In this document: piece by piece, positions 26,360 through 32,979 of the stretch
Numbering within the stretch: the first letter of the stretch is position 1
Layout of the letters: each line of letters starts with the position of its first letter
DNA from: Methanobrevibacter sp.
GTDB lineage: Archaea > Methanobacteriota > Methanobacteria > Methanobacteriales > Methanobacteriaceae
Assembly: GCA_024689425.1 (NCBI GenBank)
Contig: JAILDN010000002.1
Span: 1-41,491, forward strand
Length of the DNA stretch: 41,491 nt
Direction of reading: 5' to 3'
The notes under the pieces: generated by a model
Told to the model about the DNA's origin: nothing
Seen by the model: only the letters and a program-made list of their open reading frames with translations
The model's database searches: none
Translations under genes and position numbers: made by a program

Positions 26360-27199
26360 ATGTTAGTAAAAAGAGTAATGTCTAAAAAGGTTGTTAGCGT
26401 ATCTGTTCCTGGCAGCCGTGAAAAAGTTTTAGACTTAATGAGAAAAGAAAAGAAAGCAGTTCTTCCCGTAGTTAAAGAAGATACTAAACAATTAGTGGGT
26501 GTTGTAACCCGTTCTGATTTAATTAATAATCCTGATGAAGAACAAATTGCTATGTTAATGAGTAGAAATCTTATTGTTGCTAATCCTGATGAAGATGTTA
26601 AAGATGTAGCTAAAAGAATGATTGAAAATGACGTAAGAAGAATCCCTGTTGTTAATGATGATGGTGATTTAGTTGGTATTATTACTTCATTTGATTTAGT
26701 TTCTCAAGCTTTAACAAAACTTGAAATTGATGATGCTGTGGAAAATTATATGATTACTACAGTTCCTACTACCTGGGATAAAGCTCCATTAAATGTTGCT
26801 TTTGAATCAATGAAACAATTTGGCCTCAAATCAATTTTAGCTATTGATGATGATGCTCAATTAAGCGGAATTTTAACTGAAACTGACTTTATTGAAGAAA
26901 GTGAAATTATTTCTGAAAGAAGTGAACACAGCTCTACTGTTGGTACTGAAGGAGATAAATGGTCTTGGGACAGTACTTCCGTATTATACATTGAAAAAAA
27001 TCATTTAAAATTCACCGATAAAGTAGTTGGTGATGTTGCTATTGGTAATGTTGAAGTAGCTAATTCTAAAACTAAAGTTTCTGATTGTGCTAAAAAAATG
27101 AAAACATTAAACATTGAGCAAATCCCGGTTATTGGTGTTGAAGGAGATCTCGTTGGTATCGTAAGAGCTAGTGACTTAATCAAAGCTTTAATCGAATAA
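26360..27199 (+). CDS. Four-CBS-domain protein
   Basis: The 279-residue protein consists of four CBS motifs and little else: about residues 1-58 (VKRVMSKKVVSVSVPGSREK, VGVVTRSDLIN), 62-120 (ARRIPVV-like block, VGIITSFDLV), 125-185 (MITTVPTTWDKAPLNVAFES, SGILTETDFIE) and 215-279 (VSDCAKKMKTLNIEQIPVIG, VGIVRASDLIKAL). CBS pairs form Bateman modules that bind AMP, ATP or S-adenosylmethionine. There is no catalytic domain, so it should act as a stand-alone sensor or on a partner. GGTG lies a few bases before the ATG. It is flanked by an ATP-binding Usp and an unknown protein, which supports an energy-sensing operon. Confidence 0.92.
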   Translation: MLVKRVMSKKVVSVSVPGSREKVLDLMRKEKKAVLPVVKEDTKQLVGVVTRSDLINNPDEEQIAMLMSRNLIVANPDEDVKDVAKRMIENDVRRIPVVNDDGDLVGIITSFDLVSQALTKLEIDDAVENYMITTVPTTWDKAPLNVAFESMKQFGLKSILAIDDDAQLSGILTETDFIEESEIISERSEHSSTVGTEGDKWSWDSTSVLYIEKNHLKFTDKVVGDVAIGNVEVANSKTKVSDCAKKMKTLNIEQIPVIGVEGDLVGIVRASDLIKALIE

Positions 27200-27209
27200 T
27201 TGTGATACG

Positions 27210-27674
27210 ATGGCCGTTAGTCCAGTATTGGTTATTAAAATTGTTGATGACAGTTCTGTTGGAGTTAGGGCTCGTTGGAGAGATGAATATATTGAACATC
27301 ATATTGTCTTGAATTCAGTTCTTGCTTATTGGTGGGCAAATAACATGCCTCCTGTCATTAAATTTTTAGAACTTTTCGAATCTGTCATTAAAAGAACTAT
27401 TAATGAACTAACGCCTCATAAAAATTTAAAAATTAAATATGAAGTTAAAGCTGATGATGTATTAGAAAAAGCATCTGAAATTGAGATTAATCTTATTGAA
27501 GTCGAAGCTGATGACATTGGCTTTAAAATTGAGGGTAAAACATTATCCTTAAAAGGACTTAGAAATTCCAACGAGAATTCTGAGTCTAAAACTCCTTTTA
27601 GAGAAACTTTTAGTAAAAGTATTGAAACACCAGATATTGTTTATAAGAAATATATGGAAATGAAAAATAAGTAA
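27210..27674 (+). CDS. Hypothetical protein, third gene of the usp-CBS operon
   Basis: The 154-residue protein starts MAVSPVLVIKIVDDSSVGVR and alternates short beta strands with one long amphipathic helix (PPVIKFLELFESVIKRTINE). The C-terminal 40 residues are low in hydrophobics (SNENSESKTPFRETFSKSIE) and are probably disordered. No family was recognised, and no cysteine or catalytic motif stands out. The start lies 10 bases after the CBS gene, with TGTGATACG upstream, so it is probably co-translated. Its position suggests a partner of the CBS sensor; this is inference. Confidence 0.75.
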   Translation: MAVSPVLVIKIVDDSSVGVRARWRDEYIEHHIVLNSVLAYWWANNMPPVIKFLELFESVIKRTINELTPHKNLKIKYEVKADDVLEKASEIEINLIEVEADDIGFKIEGKTLSLKGLRNSNENSESKTPFRETFSKSIETPDIVYKKYMEMKNK

Positions 27675-27859
27675 TCAATTTTTATTTTTCTTAAATATGT
27701 TGGCAGTTGTTCAACTGTCTTCATAATTAATTATACTTATTAGTTTAGATATATTTTTTGAAGTTACTATTGGTTTATTTCATCATTATTTTAATTAAAT
27801 GAATTGTTATTTTTAACTTATAAAAACAATAACTTCACATCTATACCAAATACATAATT
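27675..27859. other. Intergenic region between convergent genes
   Basis: There is no coding signal. A T-rich run (about 27679-27691) follows the upstream gene, and a short palindrome CAGTTG-TT-CAACTG lies at 27704-27717. GAAGTTA near 27759 and TAACTTC near 27830 could pair over a distance. These probably belong to transcript ends. Confidence 0.4.
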
Positions 27860-28522
27860 CTAACTAGTTTCTTGCAACATGTTGGCTATGTATCTGAGCA
27901 GTTCTTTTGCATCTTCTTTTTTGATATCTGCAGATTCACGAATAAAATTTATAAGTCGATTTTTGGTATCATCATCTAATGAAGAACTGTTCAATGTTTG
28001 GGCATAATTTCTTTTAGGGTAAAAAGTAGATTTGGCAATTTTAATTAATTCATCCTTTTCATCACTTGTTATAATATTTTCTTTCACGGCATTATTAAAA
28101 ACATAATCCATGTTGATTAATGGTTCGGATAGTGCCTCCAATGTTTCGCTATCAAGCATTACAGCAACATCATCATCTGATGCAACGTTCCCGGTTCGAT
28201 ATTGGTCATAAACATATCCGATACCAATCATTCCTAAAGAATCTAGCTCAGAAGCTCTTAAAGCCCCCATACTGGATGCTCCAATAACTTTAATTCCTTT
28301 ATCTAAAACAGCCAGTATCTCTTTGTGTCCAACAGAGGAGTTTTGATGAAATACTCCATCGATAATGCCGATAATGTCAGGATTTTCCTTTAATGCTTGA
28401 CCTAGGTCTCCTCTTTTAATGGGCCTTTTATAGATTACTTCAACATCGTCATGGGAATCCAATATTTCTTTAGCCTCATCAAAAGGCAATGATAATCCTG
28501 CATATATTATAATTTTTACCAT
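27860..28522 (-). CDS. tfuA: TfuA-domain protein (thioamidation partner of YcaO)
   Basis: The 220-residue protein carries the TfuA core: VKIIIYAGLSLPFDEAKEIL, then ADIIGIIDGVFHQN-like text (IIGIIDGVFHQNSSVGHKEI), GIKVIGASSMGALRASELD and GIGYVYDQYRTG. In methanogens, YcaO with TfuA is required to convert a glycine of McrA, the catalytic subunit of methyl-coenzyme M reductase, to thioglycine. TfuA is thought to help deliver sulfide or bind the target. The gene begins 4 bases after the ycaO stop on the same strand. Given the organism type, the McrA role is the simplest assignment; another thioamide target is possible. Confidence 0.9.
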   Translation of the reverse strand: MVKIIIYAGLSLPFDEAKEILDSHDDVEVIYKRPIKRGDLGQALKENPDIIGIIDGVFHQNSSVGHKEILAVLDKGIKVIGASSMGALRASELDSLGMIGIGYVYDQYRTGNVASDDDVAVMLDSETLEALSEPLINMDYVFNNAVKENIITSDEKDELIKIAKSTFYPKRNYAQTLNSSSLDDDTKNRLINFIRESADIKKEDAKELLRYIANMLQETS

Positions 28523-28526
28523 AACA

Positions 28527-29732
28527 TCATACTCTTAAAAATCTATAGCCTGCACGACTAGGATCAATTGAATAAACTTCCATTTTAGGAATAATAACTC
28601 TTACAACATTAACATCAAGTTCGGGACGTGTTAAATCATAATAAATGACATGTTCTATTTCATTTTTTGTCAATTCATCTAAAACAATTTCAATGTCTTT
28701 TGTTATTGAATCAGTACTTTTATTTTCAATATCGCTTAAAGAGATTTTATTTTCCTCTTCCTGGAAATAATGCTTGTTTATTCTTTTCATACGTTCATAT
28801 CCAGCAGTTCTTGCAAAATCCGCTCTAACAGTATCTTCACGTGCTCCATGTATTTGTGTTGCTCTACTTTGAGCCACTTCAGTTAATGCGCGTAAAATTG
28901 CAACTTCTGGATCGAGGTGGGTTCCCATTCCTAATGTTAAAAGCCCAGCATCCTTTAATAAAGTATCATCGGACGATGCTGCAATCGTTGGCACTTTAAT
29001 GTCTGCAGTCAAATCCATTAATTTGATATTAATTTCATTTTCACTAAATTTTGAAAGCGCATCATTAACCACATCACTTTCAATGCTGTCCAAATCGATT
29101 TGTGAAGAATTTTTATGCGTTAACTCAAAGATACTCCATGCATCTCTTTCAATAACTTCAAAAATCCCATGTAATATTGCTTCTTCAAGACTATTTCCTG
29201 AAGCAAGGCCGTTGGTGTTGGATTTGAATAGACTTTGGATGGAATTATCTTTATTTACATAAGGATGGAAAATTGCATTTGAAGGAATGTAATAATCAGT
29301 ATCACTTATTAAATCATGTCCGATATTCCATTCAAGATTAATGCTATCTAAATTATCTTTATTGAAATCTTTTGGTAAGTTTAAAGATTCAAGGTCAATA
29401 ATTTCACCTTTACTAGAAATTTCTTGGATGGTTCCAGTAATTGTTTTCCTGTCATGTTTTTCAGCAGAATATCTTTCAAATCCTTCCATTAGCGCTGATG
29501 CTTTTGCATGTTCAACACTTATTCCCTTGCCTCCATATATACTAATTGAACCTTCCTGGGAGGTAGGTCTGATTGCTGAAAAAACCGGCAGTCCAATTCT
29601 ATCTAAATGAGTGATTTCAGTAATACGTGTAATCCCCGCTATTTTTGCTTTATCCTCATTATTTGCAATTGTTTGGCTTGGTGGGATTATTCTATGGGTC
29701 CCTTTAAAATATTTAATTTCCTTTGATGTCAT
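28527..29732 (-). CDS. ycaO: YcaO-family enzyme for McrA thioglycine formation
   Basis: YcaO enzymes activate a peptide amide oxygen with ATP; with TfuA the product is a thioamide. The 401-residue protein has the expected ATP-binding features: GGKGISVEHAKASALMEGFE, ERYSAE, the KSNTNGLASGNSLEEAILHG block, IFEVIERDAWS and LRALTEVAQSRATQIHGARE. The C-terminus lacks the proline-rich tail of the bacterial azoline-forming YcaO proteins, which fits a TfuA-dependent type. Its ATG follows the M50 protease stop by one base, so three genes (protease-ycaO-tfuA) appear to share a transcript. In methanogens this pair is known to modify methyl-coenzyme M reductase. Confidence 0.9.
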   Translation of the reverse strand: MTSKEIKYFKGTHRIIPPSQTIANNEDKAKIAGITRITEITHLDRIGLPVFSAIRPTSQEGSISIYGGKGISVEHAKASALMEGFERYSAEKHDRKTITGTIQEISSKGEIIDLESLNLPKDFNKDNLDSINLEWNIGHDLISDTDYYIPSNAIFHPYVNKDNSIQSLFKSNTNGLASGNSLEEAILHGIFEVIERDAWSIFELTHKNSSQIDLDSIESDVVNDALSKFSENEINIKLMDLTADIKVPTIAASSDDTLLKDAGLLTLGMGTHLDPEVAILRALTEVAQSRATQIHGAREDTVRADFARTAGYERMKRINKHYFQEEENKISLSDIENKSTDSITKDIEIVLDELTKNEIEHVIYYDLTRPELDVNVVRVIIPKMEVYSIDPSRAGYRFLRV

Positions 29733-29733
29733 T

Positions 29734-30378
29734 TTAAAATCCTATGATTATTCTAACTATATTTTCAACACCTACAGTCATTGACATGTATGTCATGATT
29801 CCTGCAATACCAATAGCAATTAACCATACTAGGACATTCCATCTAAGCACTTTAGACCCGTCTAAATTCCAAATAGGAATTAAATTGAAAACAGCCAAAT
29901 AGCTGTTTGTACTAAAACCTAGTGAACATACAATAAATATAAATTGCATTGTTGTATTGTAAAATGCTTGGCGGTATATTGCCGCTGCAATAAATAAGAA
30001 CACAAATGCAAGTACAATATTAACAACAGGTCCTGCAAGGGAGATTACTCCATTTGTTTTATCATCAAGGTATGATCCGGCATAGGTATAAACTGCTCCG
30101 GGAGCTGCGAATACAAAACCGAAAAATGATGAGACTAATGCAAAGATTAATCCTGCAGGCCATAGCTTGAATTCTGCCCAATATCCATAATGCATTGAAG
30201 TAAATTTATGGCCCAATTCATGTAAAATGAATCCTAAGCCTAATCCAATCATAACTATTGGAAATATTTGTTGTAAGGCAGCAATGTTGCGGCCAGAATA
30301 TAATATTGAAAAACTTAATGAAATAAAAATGAATGCAATAATCAAATCTCTTATTTCATTTGTTGTCACTTTAAACAT
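29734..30378 (-). CDS. Site-2-protease-like M50 membrane metallopeptidase
   Basis: The 214-residue protein has about six membrane segments. The zinc-binding HELGH is at 53-57, and the third ligand region NLIPIWNLDGSKVLRWN lies near the C-terminal part, in place of the usual NxxPxxxxDG. M50 proteases cut within the membrane, but many archaeal members are uncharacterised. There is no PDZ or CBS domain. It is the first gene of the operon with ycaO and tfuA, only one base ahead of ycaO. A role in processing or quality control linked to the modified protein is possible, but the pairing may be incidental. It is divergent from the M24 peptidase. Confidence 0.88.
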   Translation of the reverse strand: MFKVTTNEIRDLIIAFIFISLSFSILYSGRNIAALQQIFPIVMIGLGLGFILHELGHKFTSMHYGYWAEFKLWPAGLIFALVSSFFGFVFAAPGAVYTYAGSYLDDKTNGVISLAGPVVNIVLAFVFLFIAAAIYRQAFYNTTMQFIFIVCSLGFSTNSYLAVFNLIPIWNLDGSKVLRWNVLVWLIAIGIAGIMTYMSMTVGVENIVRIIIGF

Positions 30379-30398
30379 AGTTTTAAAATATCTAATTC

Positions 30399-30410
30399 TA
30401 TATATAAAAG
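30399..30410 (+). promoter_or_regulatory. TATA box of the M24 peptidase gene (leaderless)
   Basis: TATATATAAAAG lies 20-32 bases before the ATG at 30431 with no ribosome binding site in between, so the message is probably leaderless. This also rules out the longer upstream reading frame that runs back over the divergent M50 gene. Confidence 0.55.
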
Positions 30411-30430
30411 TTTTTTCTAAATATTTAATT

Positions 30431-31438
30431 ATGCATATAAAAAATATTTTAAAGAATATGGAAAAGGATAATATTCAAGCTTATTTACTTACCCAATTTA
30501 CAAATGTTCAATACATTTCAAATTATAAACCGACCAGTTTTGCTTTTTGCATTATTAAGGAGGAGCCGATAATTTATGCTTCCAGTATGGATATGGAAAT
30601 TGCAAAAAGAGACTCATCCATTGAAGTCAAAGAATATGAAAAATTCGATGTAATGATTAGTGAGCTTAAAAAAGAAGGCATTAAAAACCTAGCTATTGAA
30701 CCAAGTCTTGTTTACAGCACTTATGAAAAGTTTAAAGATGATTTCAATGTTTCATCCAAAACATATATTGAAAAACAACGTATGATAAAAAGGCCTGATG
30801 AAATTAAAAATATTGAAAAAGCAACCGAAATCGCACAAACTGCATTTAAGGAGTTGGATATTTCAAATAGGAAAGAAAACGAGGATGTTTTGGCATTTGA
30901 TTTGCTTAGGTTGATGATTGAAAATGGCGCTTCTGGTGCATCTTTCGATACAATTCTTGTAAGTGGATCCAATACAAGTCTTCCGCACGCAATTCCGCAG
31001 GCAAAAAAATTGGAAACGCCTATATTAGTAGATTGGGGAGCAAAGTATAATGGTTACTGCTCAGATAATACTCGTACAATAGTTTATACAGAAAAGGAGC
31101 ATGAAATTTTTGACATTGTAAAAGAATCTCATGATAAGGCAATTAAAGCCATAAAACCTGGCTTAAAATGCTGTGAAATTGATAAGGTTGCAAGGGATAT
31201 CATCGTTGAATATGGGTATGGGGATAATTTTATTCACTCAACAGGCCATAGTTTAGGACTTGATATTCATGAGACTCCAGGATTTTCTGTTCGTGATGAT
31301 ACTGTAATTGAGAAAGGCATGGTAATTACAGTTGAGCCAGGAATTTATTTGGAAGATGATTTTGGAGTTCGCTTGGAAGATACTGTTGCTATTGGTAGTA
31401 AAGCTCAGGTTATTGGCGATTTGCCGTTAATTTTATGA
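30431..31438 (+). CDS. M24-family aminopeptidase (Xaa-Pro dipeptidase-like)
   Basis: The 335-residue protein has an N-terminal creatinase-like domain (about 1-120: NIQAYLLTQFTNVQYISNY) and the pita-bread catalytic domain. The five metal ligands are visible: aspartates in LVDWGAKYNGYCSDNTRTI, histidine in STGHSLGLDIHE, and glutamates in TVEPGIYLE and VRLEDTVAIG. These enzymes remove an N-terminal residue before proline or split Xaa-Pro dipeptides. A reading frame continues upstream to 30227 but overlaps the M50 gene, and the TATA box at 30399-30410 sets the start at 30431. A second in-frame ATG lies at 30458. Confidence 0.92.
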   Translation: MHIKNILKNMEKDNIQAYLLTQFTNVQYISNYKPTSFAFCIIKEEPIIYASSMDMEIAKRDSSIEVKEYEKFDVMISELKKEGIKNLAIEPSLVYSTYEKFKDDFNVSSKTYIEKQRMIKRPDEIKNIEKATEIAQTAFKELDISNRKENEDVLAFDLLRLMIENGASGASFDTILVSGSNTSLPHAIPQAKKLETPILVDWGAKYNGYCSDNTRTIVYTEKEHEIFDIVKESHDKAIKAIKPGLKCCEIDKVARDIIVEYGYGDNFIHSTGHSLGLDIHETPGFSVRDDTVIEKGMVITVEPGIYLEDDFGVRLEDTVAIGSKAQVIGDLPLIL

Positions 31439-31518
31439 TTTGATCTAGATGTTCATATTTTTTAATATAATATTATTATTTGTGCGAATAACAATTTAAG
31501 GAATTAAATGGTGTTCAA

Positions 31519-31713
31519 ATGAAAATAATTGATGGTTTAAAAATATATTTAACAGATTGGAAAAACCTCCTTACACATGGGATTGTAGGTGTAATCCTTC
31601 TTTATTGTTTGCTTTTTGCTCCAGTGGCTTGGTATTGGAGAGTTACTTTATTAATTATTGTTATTGCTTTTAACCTTGTTAGAATGAGATATTCTAAAAA
31701 TAAGAAACAGTGA
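31519..31713 (+). CDS. Small two-helix membrane protein
   Basis: The 64-residue protein has two hydrophobic segments, about 20-38 (HGIVGVILLYCLLFAPVAWY) and 40-55 (WRVTLLIIVIAFNLV), and a basic tail RMRYSKNKKQ. The N-terminal part (MKIIDGLKIYLTDWKNLL) is amphipathic. No family was recognised. A GGAATTAAATGGTG upstream contains possible ribosome binding bases. The reading frame continues beyond the TGA stop as protein-like text for 36 codons (see the remnant at 31714-31824), with a run of ten T bases in between. Confidence 0.75.
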   Translation: MKIIDGLKIYLTDWKNLLTHGIVGVILLYCLLFAPVAWYWRVTLLIIVIAFNLVRMRYSKNKKQ

Positions 31714-31824
31714 ATAGATTTTTTTTTTCAAAATGATAATCGTCCGGATTTGGATGAAAGATTTATAAATATACTAACGAAAAGTGAAGATATATTGGAA
31801 ATAACAAAAGATTTTGAGTTTTGA
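31714..31824 (+). pseudogene. Possible gene remnant in frame after the small membrane protein
   Basis: After the TGA at 31711-31713 the same frame stays open for 36 codons to a TGA at 31822-31824. From about 31732 it reads NDNRPDLDERFINILTKSED followed by ILEITKDFEF, which has protein-like composition. No start codon or ribosome binding site serves it well. It could be the decayed end of a gene or a lost C-terminal extension of the preceding protein. The T-run at 31719-31728 could also be a terminator. Confidence 0.35.
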
Positions 31825-31916
31825 TTCATTCAATTCCCCATTTTTTAAGTTAAAAATTCTTTTTTCAAGGAAATATCCTAAAAACTCAGTAAAATTGATT
31901 TAACTAATAACTGGGG

Positions 31917-31926
31917 TTTTATATAG
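31917..31926 (+). promoter_or_regulatory. TATA box of the T2SF gene (leaderless)
   Basis: TTTTATATAG lies 22-31 bases before the ATG at 31948, with no ribosome binding site in between, consistent with a leaderless message. Confidence 0.5.
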
Positions 31927-31947
31927 TATTAAACCAATAATAAATCT

Positions 31948-32874
31948 ATGAAATTCAAAAGTATTTTAATAATATCAAATTTTATAGAAAATAAAATTCC
32001 TGAGAGATATTTGTCTAAATTTGAGGAATTTTTACTTAGTGGTTCAATTTTTACCAATCCATCAGAGTTTTTAGCGGGGTTGGTAATTTTTTTAATAGTT
32101 ACTGAAATTATTCTAGTAATAATCTTTTTCACGCTGAATTTGCCATCGTCCATATTATTTGCACCATTTTTAGTTTTTCCAGCTCTTTATACATATGTTT
32201 CAATTAAACAAGAGCAAAATAAGACAAAAATTGAAAATTCAGCACCAGATTTCTTAAGGCAGCTTTCAAGTATGCTGAAAGTAGGTCTCAGTTTTGAAAA
32301 TGCCATGGAAGACATGTCTAAATATGGGGAGGGGCCTTTATACGATGAAATGCGCAGGACAATCCTGGAGATTCGGATGGGAAGGAACTTTGATGATGCG
32401 TGGAAGGCAATGAGTAAGCGTTTAAAGTCACGTGAACTTGAAAGGATTTTTATCATTATTTTGGATGGTCGTAAAAGTGGGTCCAGTATGGCTGATGTAA
32501 TAATGAATGTCTCTAATGATTTGAGGGATCTTTTGGCCATCAAGCGTGAAAGAAAATCTACTGTCATGATGTCTGTGATGTTTTTAATTATTTCAGCAGT
32601 TATTGCAACGCCTTTTGCATTGGGTATGGTTAGTGTCTATTCGCAATTCATGGAAAGCTTTGGTCAGGTTAGTGATTTGGTTTTGACTGCCCCTGTTGCG
32701 GGCCAGTTCTATCTAATAATCCATTCTATTTTAATTGGATTGATTATAAGTGTTATTATGTATGGGAGCTTTAAGAAAGGCATTAAGTTTTCCGTTCCTA
32801 TTGTTGTGGTGTCATACGGGATATTCTATTTGATTTCAAATTTTGGTGTGTCAATGTTTACTGGAGGGTTTTGA
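31948..32874 (+). CDS. Type II secretion F / TadC-FlaJ-like membrane platform protein
   Basis: The 308-residue protein holds one T2SF domain. It has a hydrophobic pair at about 46-88, a cytoplasmic four-helix section with the family pattern APDFLRQLSSMLKVGLSFEN and RRTILEIRMGRNFDDAW, and C-terminal membrane helices (about 200-225, 243-262 and 270-300). Such proteins form the membrane base of type IV pili and archaeal flagella, working with a PilT/VirB11-type ATPase and a pilin. No ATPase or pilin gene is adjacent, though a class III signal-peptide protein lies 5 kb away at 37756. The start matches the TATA position, so it is probably leaderless. Confidence 0.88.
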   Translation: MKFKSILIISNFIENKIPERYLSKFEEFLLSGSIFTNPSEFLAGLVIFLIVTEIILVIIFFTLNLPSSILFAPFLVFPALYTYVSIKQEQNKTKIENSAPDFLRQLSSMLKVGLSFENAMEDMSKYGEGPLYDEMRRTILEIRMGRNFDDAWKAMSKRLKSRELERIFIIILDGRKSGSSMADVIMNVSNDLRDLLAIKRERKSTVMMSVMFLIISAVIATPFALGMVSVYSQFMESFGQVSDLVLTAPVAGQFYLIIHSILIGLIISVIMYGSFKKGIKFSVPIVVVSYGIFYLISNFGVSMFTGGF

Positions 32875-32962
32875 AATCTTTTTTATATTTGATGGATACA
32901 TGTGGTAGATTTAGGAGGTGTTTGTCTTTTTACTGCATTATTTTTTAAAAAAATAAGTAATG

Positions 32963-32979
32963 GGGGTTTATTTAACCCC
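32963..32979 (-). terminator. Hairpin terminator of the adhesin-like gene
   Basis: GGGGTT (32963-32968) and AACCCC (32974-32979) make a 6-bp, GC-rich stem with a 5-base loop directly after the adhesin stop codon. On the minus strand it is followed by CATTACTTATTTTTTTAAAA. Confidence 0.7.

Noticed and set aside
28185-28205. GGTTCGAT, a tRNA T-arm-like string
   Set aside because: It lies inside the tfuA coding region with no acceptor or anticodon arms around it.
30227-30430. Upstream in-frame extension of the M24 peptidase
   Set aside because: It overlaps the start of the divergent M50 gene, carries non-family sequence, and a TATA box at 30399-30410 sits inside it.
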